Shown piece after piece: positions 1 to 9,850 of a stretch of DNA of 64,000 nucleotides. The position numbers and the translations under genes were made by a program. Positions within the stretch are counted from its first letter, which is position 1, and each line of letters opens with the position of its first letter. This DNA comes from Lachnospiraceae bacterium (lineage in GTDB: Bacteria; Bacillota; Clostridia; Lachnospirales; Lachnospiraceae): assembly GCA_022510685.1 (NCBI GenBank), contig JAFLTA010000007.1, positions 19,610-83,609 on the forward strand, given 5' to 3'. The notes under the pieces are model-generated. The model worked only from the letters and a program-made list of their open reading frames with translations. It ran no database searches and had not been told where the DNA came from.

Positions 1-642
1 GAACTGATTGCCATTGCGGGGAAATATCAGGTGCCGCTTCTTCGCACAAAGCGTGCTACAAATGAGTTTATGGCAGATTTGATTCAATTTTTGAATTTCA
101 ATATGGCTCCGCGTTGTTCTGTGCATGGCGTGCTGGTTGATATTTACGGTGAAGGCATTCTCATTATGGGTGAGAGTGGTATCGGTAAATCCGAAGTGGC
201 TATAGAGCTGGTTCACAGGGGACACCGGCTGGTGTCGGATGACGTGGTGGAGATTAAGCGTATTAATGACAGTACGTTGATTGGAAGCGCACCGGATATC
301 ACGAGGCATTTTATTGAGCTAAGGGGCATTGGTATCATTGATGCAAAATCCTTGTTTGGTGTGGAAAGTGTTAAGAATGAGCAGAATATTGACCTGGTCA
401 TCAAGCTGGAGGAGTTTAACAAAGAGCAGGAATATGACCGTTTGGGATTGGAGGAACAGCATATTGAGTTCCTGGGCAATAAGGTAGTATGCCATTCCAT
501 ACCCATTCGTCCCGGACGTAATCTGGCAGTTATTTGTGAATCGGCGGCAGTCAATCACAGACAAAAGAAAATGGGATACAATGCAGCGTGGGAGTTGTAT
601 AACCGTGTGACCAGCAACTTGTCAGAGAAAAGTCAGGATTAA
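1..642 (+). CDS. hprK: HPr kinase/phosphorylase, 5' end truncated by window
   Basis: Frame open from base 1; Walker A GESGIGKSEVAIEL, LVSDDVVEI and LRGIGIIDAKSLFG motifs typical of HprK. Confidence 0.95.
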   Translation, partial: ELIAIAGKYQVPLLRTKRATNEFMADLIQFLNFNMAPRCSVHGVLVDIYGEGILIMGESGIGKSEVAIELVHRGHRLVSDDVVEIKRINDSTLIGSAPDITRHFIELRGIGIIDAKSLFGVESVKNEQNIDLVIKLEEFNKEQEYDRLGLEEQHIEFLGNKVVCHSIPIRPGRNLAVICESAAVNHRQKKMGYNAAWELYNRVTSNLSEKSQD

Positions 643-714
643 GAAAACAATAAATTCACATAGTATGAAAACTCCCGCAAAATCGGGGCAGATGTAGAAC
701 GGAGGTTAATAAAA

Positions 715-1857
715 ATGATATTTGTAAAGGCAGAAGAACTTAAAACAGGAATGCGTTTGGCAAAACCGGTTTATAATAAAACCGGTGTCATGTTGTACGA
801 GCGTGATTCCAAGCTGACGCCACAGGGTATTGTCAGTATTCAAAATTTCGGATTGATTGGTGTGTATGTGTTAGAGCCGGCAGAGCCGGTGCCGCCAATG
901 TCAGAGGATGACGTTGAATTTGAGCGTTTCCAGGCGATGGCTGTATTTTCCATCAAAGAAATTCTGGATGATGTGAGCAAACAAAAAGAGCCGGAGCAGT
1001 TGTATCAGTTTGCAAACCAAATCGTAAAGAATTACGGAGCGCTGGACCATAAAATCAATTTTATCCAGAATCTGCGTAGTGTAGAGGATTATGTTTACAA
1101 GCATTCTCTGAACACAGCATTGCTTTGTGCTATGATGGCAAAACAGATGAATGTGGAGTTTAAGAAACAGTTAGATTTGGTGGTAGCTGCTATTTTACAT
1201 GATATCGGTACGCTGCTGATTCCGGTTCTTCTGCGTCGTAAGACTGAGCTGGAGCGTACTGAGGAGGATTTAAAGAAAATCAATACATACTATGTGGCGG
1301 CATATCAGATGTTTAGCCGGGATTATGCTTTGGAAGCCGGTGTCAAGCTGATTCTTGCTGTTGCAATGCGTCGTATCTTCCAGGTGGGCGGCAAGTCAGA
1401 TGAATTGGAAAAAAGACATGTGAGAGAGGTGGAAATTCTTCGTACCGCTTACATGTTTGATCAGCTTACGGCAATGAATATCCAGGAGGAGCCGGCATCG
1501 GATGTTATGGCGTTGCGTTTCCTGTTAGACCCGAATAACGGATATGATCAGGAAACGGTGCAGGCATTGATTAACAGTATTAACATTTTGGAACCGGGCG
1601 TGTGTGTGGAGCTTACTACGGGAGATCGCGGTCTTGTTATTGCACCGGGTGTGACGAACGTTCTGGAGCCCTATATTTTATCCTTCCGTGACAACCAGAT
1701 TTACAACATGGGAGATCCCAGTGTTTCTGAGAAAATGCAAATTAAAGATATCATGAAAACCATGGATAACCGTCATGTGATGGGTAAGGATATGTTGGAT
1801 GAGTATAGCGGTGATGTGCTGCATATGGGAGAGCATTTAGATAAAAAGAATTATTAA
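715..1857 (+). CDS. HD-GYP-like domain protein (degenerate)
   Basis: KHSLNTALL...ILHDIGTLLIP HD motif; the later HPxxG and HHERxDGxGYP motifs are not visible. Confidence 0.8.
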   Translation: MIFVKAEELKTGMRLAKPVYNKTGVMLYERDSKLTPQGIVSIQNFGLIGVYVLEPAEPVPPMSEDDVEFERFQAMAVFSIKEILDDVSKQKEPEQLYQFANQIVKNYGALDHKINFIQNLRSVEDYVYKHSLNTALLCAMMAKQMNVEFKKQLDLVVAAILHDIGTLLIPVLLRRKTELERTEEDLKKINTYYVAAYQMFSRDYALEAGVKLILAVAMRRIFQVGGKSDELEKRHVREVEILRTAYMFDQLTAMNIQEEPASDVMALRFLLDPNNGYDQETVQALINSINILEPGVCVELTTGDRGLVIAPGVTNVLEPYILSFRDNQIYNMGDPSVSEKMQIKDIMKTMDNRHVMGKDMLDEYSGDVLHMGEHLDKKNY

Positions 1858-2056
1858 AACGGGGTGGAGTGTCCCTTTGGGGAATAACCCACGCCGAATC
1901 ATAGTATCATATTCATAGAGAAATCATGCAGCCGGGGCGTGTGCGACACAAAGTCCCGGCTTAGCTTGACGGCATTAATCCGAAATCCAGGGTTCAGATT
2001 AGAGGAGATTGTACGCATAAAATGACAGACAGAAATATATAACGGGAGGAGTCATC

Positions 2057-2623
2057 ATGTTTATTATAGTCGGTTTGGGAAATCCTGACAGCAAGTATGC
2101 GGGAACAAGACATAATATCGGATTTTCTGCGATAACAGCATTGTGTGATAGCCATGGGATTTCCATGGATACCAGAAAACATAAAGCTGTGTGCGGAAAG
2201 GGAATCATACAGGGACAGAAGGTTTTGCTGGCGATGCCCCAGACCTACATGAATCTCAGCGGGGAAAGTGTGAGAGAACTGGTAGATTTTTACAAAATTG
2301 ACGTGGAGACAGAATTAATCATTATTTATGATGATGTTGCATTGAACCCGGGAAAGCTGCGGTTGCGCGCCCAGGGAAGTGCAGGCGGGCACAATGGAAT
2401 CAAAAATATTATTGCTCATTTAGGGACTCAGAAGTTTGCCAGAATCCGCATCGGAGTAGGAGAAAAACCTGCAGGATGGGATTTGGCGGATTATGTGCTG
2501 GGGCGTTTCCCGGAAGATGAAAGACCGATTATCCGTGAAGCTCTGGAGCGCACCGTAAAGGCGTGTGAAACGATTATGACGGAAGACATTCAGAGTGCTA
2601 TGAACCAATTTAATGGAGGCTGA
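2057..2623 (+). CDS. pth: Peptidyl-tRNA hydrolase
   Basis: MFIIVGLGNPDSKYAGTRHNIGF, YDDVALNPGKLRLR, GSAGGHNGIKNI. Confidence 0.97.
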   Translation: MFIIVGLGNPDSKYAGTRHNIGFSAITALCDSHGISMDTRKHKAVCGKGIIQGQKVLLAMPQTYMNLSGESVRELVDFYKIDVETELIIIYDDVALNPGKLRLRAQGSAGGHNGIKNIIAHLGTQKFARIRIGVGEKPAGWDLADYVLGRFPEDERPIIREALERTVKACETIMTEDIQSAMNQFNGG

Positions 2624-2625
2624 AC

Positions 2626-5600
2626 ATGGGGAAAATGATGGAGACGCTGTTGGCACCGCTGGAAGAGATTACTGCCTACCGCAATGCTGCTGATTTTTTC
2701 AAAAAAGGGAAATTCCCACTACAAATTTCCGGATGTGTGGAGTCCCAAAAGTGCCAATGGATATACGGACTCACACGGGAGAAGAAATGGCGCGTCATCA
2801 TTGTTGCCAATGAACTGCGTGCCAGAGAACTGGCAGAAGATTACCGGATGTTTGACAGGGATGTATATTATTATCCTGCAAAGGATGTAATTTTTTATAG
2901 TGCAGATGTTCATGGCAACGCAATCAGCACAGAGAGGCTAAAGGTGCGCGAGGCATTGCTGCGCGGAGAGGGCGGCACCGTCGTCACCACACCGGATGCC
3001 GGGATGGAGTTGGTATTACCCCGGAGTGTGTATGAAAAAGCAGAAATACTCATCGAAGAGGGTAGCGTTCTGGATATGGATGAAACGATTGTCCGTTTTG
3101 TAAATATGGGTTATGTACGTCAGCCTCAGGTAGAAGCGCCGGGAGATTTTTCTGTACGGGGAGGGATTATTGATATTTTTCCTGTGACACAGGATTGTCC
3201 CTATCGGATTGAGTTGTGGGGCGATGAGGTGGATACCATACGTTCTTTCGATATAGAGAGCCAGCGTTCCATAGAGAGAGTAAAGGAATTTCGTATTTTC
3301 CCTGCGTCCGAGCTGATTCTTACCGATGCGGAGATTACAGAAGGTCTGCGTGGTATGAAAAAAGATGCCGGGAAGGTGGCACAGAAGTTAAAGAAAGCGA
3401 AGCAGTTTGAGGCGGTCAACCGACTGACTGACCATATAAAAGAAATCAGTGACGATTACGAGCATTATGGAAGCCGTCTGGAATTAGACGGTTATTTGTC
3501 GTACTTTCCGGTAGATGTATCGTCTTTTTTTGAAGCATTTCCGTGGGAGGAGACTATTTTCTTTGTTGATGAACCCAGCCGCTGTATGGAAAAAACGGAT
3601 GCAGTGGAGACGGAGTTTCGGGAAAGTATGGAAAGTCGTCTGGAAAAAGGATATTGTCTGCCGAGACAATTGGAGCTTATTCGCAGTGGAGAGTGGGTGT
3701 TTGGCTATCTGATGAATGCCCCTTTAGTGTTGCTTTCTATTCTCGACAGCCTTCCGAAGCAGTTGACGGTAAAAGAGCGGGTGAATGTGCAGGTACAGCC
3801 GGTAGGCAGTTATAATAAACACTTTGAGTTACTGGTGGATGACATGCGGCGATGGAAGAAAAACGGCTATCGTGTACTGCTGTTGTCTACGTCTCGTACG
3901 AGAGCACAGCGGTTAAGTAAGGATTTAAATGACTATGAGATACCGGCATTTTACAGGGAGGTGCCGGATGTGGCACTGGAAGCCGGTCAGATTATGGTAT
4001 CCTATGGATTTCTGCGCCATGGATTTGCCTATGGAATGACAAAATTTGTCGTGGTGACGGAGGGAGATATTTTTGGTGCCAGACAGAAGCGCAAACATAG
4101 AAAGCAGAAGGTGTATGACGGGAAGGCAATCCAAAGTTTTAATGAGTTAAATGTGGGAGATTATGTCGTACACGAGAATCACGGTTTGGGTGTTTACCGG
4201 GGAATTGAGAAAATTTCCGTAGATAATGTCACAAAGGATTATATAAAGATTGAATATGGAGACGGGGGAAACCTCTATGTGCCGGCTTCCGGTTTGGACG
4301 TACTGCAGAAGTATGCCGGACAGGATGCGAAAGCACCGAAGCTGAATAAGTTAAATTCCAAAGAATGGAAAAAGACGAAGTCCAAAGTGTGGATGGCGGT
4401 GCAGGAGGTAGCAAAGGAATTAGTGCTCTTATATGCAAAACGCCAGCAGCAGAAAGGATTTGCCTACAGTCCTGATACCGTGTGGCAGCAGGAGTTTGAG
4501 GAGTTGTTTCCTTTTGAGGAGACGAAGGACCAGCTCACTGCTATCGCTGCCATCAAAAAGGATATGGAGAGCGAAAAAATCATGGACCGTCTGATTTGCG
4601 GAGATGTGGGCTATGGAAAGACAGAGCTTGCTTTTCGTGCTGCTTTTAAAGCGGTAAATGACGGAAAGCAGGTGGCAATTTTAGTACCTACCACGATATT
4701 AGCACAACAACATTACAATACGCTGTTGGAACGGTTAGGGGATTTTCCCATACGGGTGGAGATGTTGTCCAGGTTCCGAACCCCGACTCAGCAGAAAAAA
4801 GCAATCAGTCTTTTGGGAAAGGGACAGGTTGATATCATTATCGGGACGCATCGTCTGTTATCAAAAGATGTGGTCTTTAAGGATTTAGGGCTTTTAGTCG
4901 TGGATGAGGAGCAGCGTTTTGGAGTAAGCCACAAGGAAAAAATCAAGCAGATGAAAGGAAATGTGGATGTGTTGACTCTCAGTGCAACACCGATTCCGCG
5001 TACGTTGCATATGAGTCTGTCTGGCATTCGGGATATGAGTGTTCTGGAGGAACCACCGGTGGACCGTCTGCCCATTCAAACTTTTGTCATGGAGCATAAT
5101 GACGAGATCATCAGAGAGGCAATTAACCGGGAATTGGCACGGGGAGGACAGGTATATTATGTATATAATCGTGTGAATCGTATTGATGAAGTGGCGACGG
5201 AGGTGGCAAAGATGGTGCCGGATGCCAGTGTGGCGTTTGCCCATGGACAAATGAGTGAACGGGAACTGGAAAAGATTATGATGTCCTTTGTCAGTGGGGA
5301 GATTGATGTACTCGTAGCTACAACCATCATCGAGACAGGATTGGATATTTCCAATGTAAATACGATGATTATAGATCATGCAGACCAGATGGGACTGGCA
5401 CAGTTGTATCAGTTGCGGGGGCGTGTGGGGCGCTCCAGCAGGACAGCATACGCCTTTTTGATGTTTCAGAGAGGGCGTATGCTGAAAGAAGTGGCAGAGA
5501 AACGTCTGGCGGCGATTAGGGAATATACCGAGCTTGGCTCCGGCATTAAAGTTGCCATGAGGGATTTGGAAATCCGCGGTGCCGGAAATTTGTTGGGAAT

Positions 5601-6183
5601 GGCACAGTCAGGGCACATGGAAGCTGTAGGATACGACTTGTATTGTAAAATGCTCAACGAGGCGGTTCGGAAACTGAAAGGTGAGGAAACGTATGCGGAG
5701 GATTTTGAGACGAGTATTGATTTGCAGGTAGATGCCTATATTCCGGCGACGTATATCCGCAGTGAATTCCAGAAATTGGATATGTATAAGAGGATTGCAG
5801 GGATTGAAAATGCAGAGGAATATGCAGATATGCAGGAAGAACTGGTTGACCGGTTTGGAGAAATTCCAGCGGCGGCAGAGAATCTATTGCGAGTGGCATT
5901 ATTGAAAGCGGAGGCACATCGGGTCGGCATTACCCAGATTGCCCAAAAACCAAGCCAAATCCGTATTTTTTTGAAAGAGAATGCAGAAATATCTTCCGAA
6001 AAGTTAGTAAAAATGGTAGAATCATATCAAGGGGAGTTAAAAATAGTACAGGGTAGAGAAGCGGGAGAGAGTCCGTATTTTTTATATGCGCTTAAACAGA
6101 AGAAAAAGTCAGTGGCAGAGGAGCTGTTTCAAACGGTTGCCCGGCTGATTCGCGAAATTGGAGGTTTGTATGAAAAGGAATAA
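2626..6183 (+). CDS. mfd: Transcription-repair coupling factor Mfd
   Basis: 1185 aa; CarD-like domain, GDVGYGKTELAFRAAFKAV, DEEQRFGV, RGRVGRS; directly downstream of pth. Confidence 0.97.
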   Translation: MGKMMETLLAPLEEITAYRNAADFFKKGKFPLQISGCVESQKCQWIYGLTREKKWRVIIVANELRARELAEDYRMFDRDVYYYPAKDVIFYSADVHGNAISTERLKVREALLRGEGGTVVTTPDAGMELVLPRSVYEKAEILIEEGSVLDMDETIVRFVNMGYVRQPQVEAPGDFSVRGGIIDIFPVTQDCPYRIELWGDEVDTIRSFDIESQRSIERVKEFRIFPASELILTDAEITEGLRGMKKDAGKVAQKLKKAKQFEAVNRLTDHIKEISDDYEHYGSRLELDGYLSYFPVDVSSFFEAFPWEETIFFVDEPSRCMEKTDAVETEFRESMESRLEKGYCLPRQLELIRSGEWVFGYLMNAPLVLLSILDSLPKQLTVKERVNVQVQPVGSYNKHFELLVDDMRRWKKNGYRVLLLSTSRTRAQRLSKDLNDYEIPAFYREVPDVALEAGQIMVSYGFLRHGFAYGMTKFVVVTEGDIFGARQKRKHRKQKVYDGKAIQSFNELNVGDYVVHENHGLGVYRGIEKISVDNVTKDYIKIEYGDGGNLYVPASGLDVLQKYAGQDAKAPKLNKLNSKEWKKTKSKVWMAVQEVAKELVLLYAKRQQQKGFAYSPDTVWQQEFEELFPFEETKDQLTAIAAIKKDMESEKIMDRLICGDVGYGKTELAFRAAFKAVNDGKQVAILVPTTILAQQHYNTLLERLGDFPIRVEMLSRFRTPTQQKKAISLLGKGQVDIIIGTHRLLSKDVVFKDLGLLVVDEEQRFGVSHKEKIKQMKGNVDVLTLSATPIPRTLHMSLSGIRDMSVLEEPPVDRLPIQTFVMEHNDEIIREAINRELARGGQVYYVYNRVNRIDEVATEVAKMVPDASVAFAHGQMSERELEKIMMSFVSGEIDVLVATTIIETGLDISNVNTMIIDHADQMGLAQLYQLRGRVGRSSRTAYAFLMFQRGRMLKEVAEKRLAAIREYTELGSGIKVAMRDLEIRGAGNLLGMAQSGHMEAVGYDLYCKMLNEAVRKLKGEETYAEDFETSIDLQVDAYIPATYIRSEFQKLDMYKRIAGIENAEEYADMQEELVDRFGEIPAAAENLLRVALLKAEAHRVGITQIAQKPSQIRIFLKENAEISSEKLVKMVESYQGELKIVQGREAGESPYFLYALKQKKKSVAEELFQTVARLIREIGGLYEKE

Positions 6184-7183
6184 ATGGCTTGTGGCAGGGA
6201 TGAGTTTGTGTTTGGCAGTCTCTACTCTGTTGACAGGATGTGGTGGAAATAAGACAAAAAAAAGCAGTGTAAAGCTGGATTCCGGTAAAATGGAGGCAGA
6301 TTCTGTGGTTATGGGCGTGGGGGATGAAGCAGTTCGTTACAGCGAAATGATGAACTATGCCTATCTGTTAAAACGTCAGTATGAGGGAAATTTCGGCAGT
6401 GAATTATGGGGATATACTGTGGGTGAGAATAAGACAGTGGGAGATCAGGCGAAACAGGAAATCATCAATATGGTCACCCAGTTGAAAGTGATTCAGGTCA
6501 CAGCGAAGCAGCAGAAAGTTTCCCTGTCCAATGACGAGAAGGACGAAGCATTGCAGCAGGCAGAAAAAATTATGGAGAATGTTTCCGAGGAGGAAAAGCA
6601 GACATTTTTCTTGACTATACAGGGGATGAGTCAGCTCTATGAAGAAAATATCCTTGCAAATAAAATGTTTTATGTGGCAACGGATGATGCGGATACAGAG
6701 GTTAGTGACGAGGATGCGAAGCAAGTATTTATCCAGTACCTTCAAGTCTTAACCAAAGGCAGAGATTCCTCCGGCAAACAGATTGATATGGATGCCGCCG
6801 GCATAGAGCAGGCGCGGAAACGCGGGGAGGCTTTGCAAAAAGAGGCTGTGAAAACGAAAGACTTCCTGGGACTGGCAAAGGAGAACTCGGATGCCCCCAA
6901 ACAGGAACTGGTCATCGGTAAAGATTCTGAGGAGCTGGAAAAAGCAGCGGTTGACGTGGCGTTGTCTCTGAGAAAAGGTCAAGTCAGTGGCTTGATAGAG
7001 GGAGAACAGGGCTTCTATGTCATTCATTGTGTCAATGATAATGACGTGGATGCGACACAAAACCGGAAAGAGGAAATTATTGAGGAAAGACAGACGGCTA
7101 TGTTTAAGAAAAAATATAATAGCTGGCTGAAAAAGTGCGAAGTGAACATTAGTGAGGACTTTTGGGAAAATTTTCAACTTTAA
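6170..7183 (+). CDS. Lipoprotein, SurA/PrsA-like peptidylprolyl isomerase (foldase)
   Basis: Lipobox LLTGCGG; C-terminal rotamase-like region LRKGQVSGLIEGEQGFYVIHCV; ATG 6170 preferred over upstream TTG; overlaps the mfd 3' end. Confidence 0.8.
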   Translation: MKRNKWLVAGMSLCLAVSTLLTGCGGNKTKKSSVKLDSGKMEADSVVMGVGDEAVRYSEMMNYAYLLKRQYEGNFGSELWGYTVGENKTVGDQAKQEIINMVTQLKVIQVTAKQQKVSLSNDEKDEALQQAEKIMENVSEEEKQTFFLTIQGMSQLYEENILANKMFYVATDDADTEVSDEDAKQVFIQYLQVLTKGRDSSGKQIDMDAAGIEQARKRGEALQKEAVKTKDFLGLAKENSDAPKQELVIGKDSEELEKAAVDVALSLRKGQVSGLIEGEQGFYVIHCVNDNDVDATQNRKEEIIEERQTAMFKKKYNSWLKKCEVNISEDFWENFQL

Positions 7184-7294
7184 GAAAAAATTTAGGATTT
7201 ATACTTGATTTTATGCGAATTTTGTCCGAAATCTCATTTACAGGAATGTCAAGTTTTGTTATACTATGGGGTATGACATACGGGGAGGTAAAAG

Positions 7295-7747
7295 ATGAAA
7301 GCAGAACATGTAAACCCATTTATCATTTCGGTTTGCAAGATTATGAAGGATATGTGTATGCTGGATTTAAAAATCGGGAAACCGGCTATGAGAGAACAAG
7401 ATTTTCCGGCAGAAAATTCATTGATAAAATTAGGTCTGGTAGGGCAGCTTACCGGTGAAGTTTTGTTAAATATAGATCATCAGACGGCATTGGGGATTGT
7501 TTCAAAGATGATGATGAGTCCGGTGGAAACTATTGATGCTATCGGTGAGAGCGCAATTTCTGAATTGGGTAATATGATTGCGGGAAATGCAGCTACAGTC
7601 TTTGCAAATAACAATATCATTATAGATATTACACCGCCAAGCTATTGTGTAGGCTCAGCTTATCAGGGTGGCGGGAACCAAATGTTTAGTATTCCTTTTA
7701 CTTCGGAAATCGGAAATTTAACAGTGGATGTATTTATTCAGGAATGA
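7295..7747 (+). CDS. cheX: Chemotaxis protein CheX-like
   Basis: GESAISELGNMIAGNAATVFANN...ITPPSYCVG motif of CheX/CheC family. Confidence 0.85.
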   Translation: MKAEHVNPFIISVCKIMKDMCMLDLKIGKPAMREQDFPAENSLIKLGLVGQLTGEVLLNIDHQTALGIVSKMMMSPVETIDAIGESAISELGNMIAGNAATVFANNNIIIDITPPSYCVGSAYQGGGNQMFSIPFTSEIGNLTVDVFIQE

Positions 7748-7812
7748 GGAAACCGGTTTTTTTGAGCCCGGCATAAAATGATATCAAAATACTACGATTA
7801 CATATGAGTATG

Positions 7813-7839
7813 AAAGGGAGTTTCGCAAAACTCCCTTTT
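7813..7839 (+). terminator. Rho-independent terminator downstream of cheX-like gene
   Basis: aaagggagttt-cgc-aaaactcccttttg hairpin followed by T-rich stretch. Confidence 0.7.
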
Positions 7840-7883
7840 GTTGTGTGGAGTGGTTTGCAGGACATACAGAAAGGAGCAAGGAT

Positions 7884-8612
7884 ATGGCTGGTTACAAACG
7901 CTACCGGAAAGATTCCCCGGTATCTTATGCACTGGGAATTACATTGACAATGGAGTTGCTGCAGTTTCGTACAGAGGCGGTAACCAGGGTGTTTGTTCAT
8001 TCGGAGATGAAACAGGGTGATACGCTGGAAAAACTCCGTGGGCTATGTGCCAAAGCACATATAGAGATGCTTCAGACTGACAAAATATTTAATGTGCTCT
8101 CTCAAAAAGAGAATTGCTATGTCATCGGAGAATTTAAAAAATTTCCATGCTCTTTGGATGCGAATTGTTCACACATTGTGCTGGTAAATCCGTCTAATGC
8201 AGGGAATATGGGAACGATTATGCGCAGTGCCCTTGGCTTTGGATTGCAGCAGATGGCAATTATCCGTCCGGCTGTGGATGCTTTTGATCCGAAAGTAGTG
8301 AGGGCTTCCATGGGGGCTATTTTTTCTACGGAGTTTCAGTATTTTGACGAATTTAAGGAATACTACGAACAATATGGGGATAGAGAGATTTACCCGTTTA
8401 TGCTCAATGCAAAAAAGAGTCTGTATGATGTCAGTCCAAAGGGTAAATTTTCGCTGGTTTTCGGTAATGAAGCAACCGGTCTTCCGGAGGAGTTTTCTGA
8501 AATCGGTACCAGTGTCATTATCCCCCATTCCAGTCACATTGACAGTCTGAATCTGCCCATTGCCGCCGGCATTGCCATGTATGAGACGACTAAGGGAAAG
8601 TTTGAGGTATAG
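7884..8612 (+). CDS. TrmH/SpoU family RNA methyltransferase
   Basis: LVNPSNAGNMGTIMRSALGFG, LVFGNEATGLPEEF, SLNLPIAAGIAMYE; SD aaggag upstream of ATG 7884. Confidence 0.88.
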   Translation: MAGYKRYRKDSPVSYALGITLTMELLQFRTEAVTRVFVHSEMKQGDTLEKLRGLCAKAHIEMLQTDKIFNVLSQKENCYVIGEFKKFPCSLDANCSHIVLVNPSNAGNMGTIMRSALGFGLQQMAIIRPAVDAFDPKVVRASMGAIFSTEFQYFDEFKEYYEQYGDREIYPFMLNAKKSLYDVSPKGKFSLVFGNEATGLPEEFSEIGTSVIIPHSSHIDSLNLPIAAGIAMYETTKGKFEV

Positions 8613-8744
8613 GAAATGGCGGAATGGTGCTATCATACTATATTGAAGGCGAGAGTGTTATTGTAAGAACTTAATTTTGTCAGGGAGTTGACAAGTTTGG
8701 TATAATAAAGATGATGAAGAATTGTAGAAAGGATTGGTAGTATC

Positions 8745-9782
8745 ATGGCAAAGATTGATATTATTTCTGGATTTTTAGGAGCAGGCAAAACAACATTGAT
8801 TAAAAAACTCATTGCGGAGGCATTTGAAGGCGAAAAACTGGTGCTGATAGAGAATGAGTTTGGAGAAATCGGTATTGACGGTGGCTTTTTGAAAGAGGCG
8901 GGAATACAGATTACGGAAATGAATTCCGGATGTATCTGCTGTTCCCTTGTTGGAGATTTTGGAGAGGCACTGAAGGAAGTGTTGGAAAAATATACTCCGG
9001 ACCGTGTCATTATCGAGCCGTCCGGTGTGGGCAAACTGTCCGATGTCATCAAGGCGGTGCAGGATATCGGGGAACAGGTGCAGATAAACAGTACGGCAAC
9101 GGTGGTGGATGCCTCCAAATGTAAAATGTATATGAAGAATTACGGAGAGTTTTATAATAATCAGATTGAGTATGCAGGAACGGTGATTCTCAGCCGTACG
9201 CAAAATGTGTCTGCAGAGAAGCTGGATGCCTGCCTGAAAATGATTCGGGAAAAGAATGATGAGGCTTCTGTAATTACTACGCCATGGGATGACATTCAGG
9301 GAAAGAATATATTAGAGGCGATGGAAAAGATAAATTCATTGGAAAAAGAAATTCTGGAAGAACATGACCATCACCATCACGACCACGATCATCATCACGA
9401 CCATGAGCATCACCATCACGACCATGAGCACCATCATGACCACGATGGAGAGTGCAGTTGTGGACACCATCATCACGATCATGATCACCACCATCATCAC
9501 GCGGATGATGTATTTACCAGTTGGGGTGTGGAGACAGCCCATAAGTTTTCAGAGGGAGAACTTAAGACGATTTTGGATAAGCTGGCAGCTACGAAAGAAT
9601 ATGGCGATGTATTGCGGGCGAAGGGAATTGTGGCTGCAGACGAAGGTGAATGGTTCCACTTTGATTTAGTGCCGGAGGAGACAGAACTTCGACGTGGGGC
9701 TGCTGACTTTACAGGGCGTATTTGTGTGATTGGTGCAGAGCTGAAAGAAGACGGAATTAAGGAGTTGTTTCACGTAGTATAG
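8745..9782 (+). CDS. CobW/COG0523 family GTPase with His-rich metal-binding stretch
   Basis: GFLGAGKTTLIKKL, GCICCSL CxCC motif, IIEPSGVG; about 50 aa His/Asp-rich segment. Confidence 0.92.
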   Translation: MAKIDIISGFLGAGKTTLIKKLIAEAFEGEKLVLIENEFGEIGIDGGFLKEAGIQITEMNSGCICCSLVGDFGEALKEVLEKYTPDRVIIEPSGVGKLSDVIKAVQDIGEQVQINSTATVVDASKCKMYMKNYGEFYNNQIEYAGTVILSRTQNVSAEKLDACLKMIREKNDEASVITTPWDDIQGKNILEAMEKINSLEKEILEEHDHHHHDHDHHHDHEHHHHDHEHHHDHDGECSCGHHHHDHDHHHHHADDVFTSWGVETAHKFSEGELKTILDKLAATKEYGDVLRAKGIVAADEGEWFHFDLVPEETELRRGAADFTGRICVIGAELKEDGIKELFHVV

Positions 9783-9850
9783 AAATCATTTGTCGGTGAG
9801 GGCGGTATGAGGATTAGCGTGTAGAAGTAATAGCAGAGAATGGAGTAGCG

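Noticed and set aside
4894-5379. 161 aa antisense ORF
   Set aside because: Shadow of mfd helicase domain; no recognizable protein family
8688-8706. TTGACA...TATAAT promoter upstream of the first CobW gene
   Set aside because: Only 7 nt between the hexamers, incompatible with a sigma-70-type promoter, although TATAAT alone may be a -10
9336-9669. Val/Met-rich minus ORF and Thr/Ile-rich plus ORF
   Set aside because: Out-of-frame readings of the His-rich CAT/CAC tract
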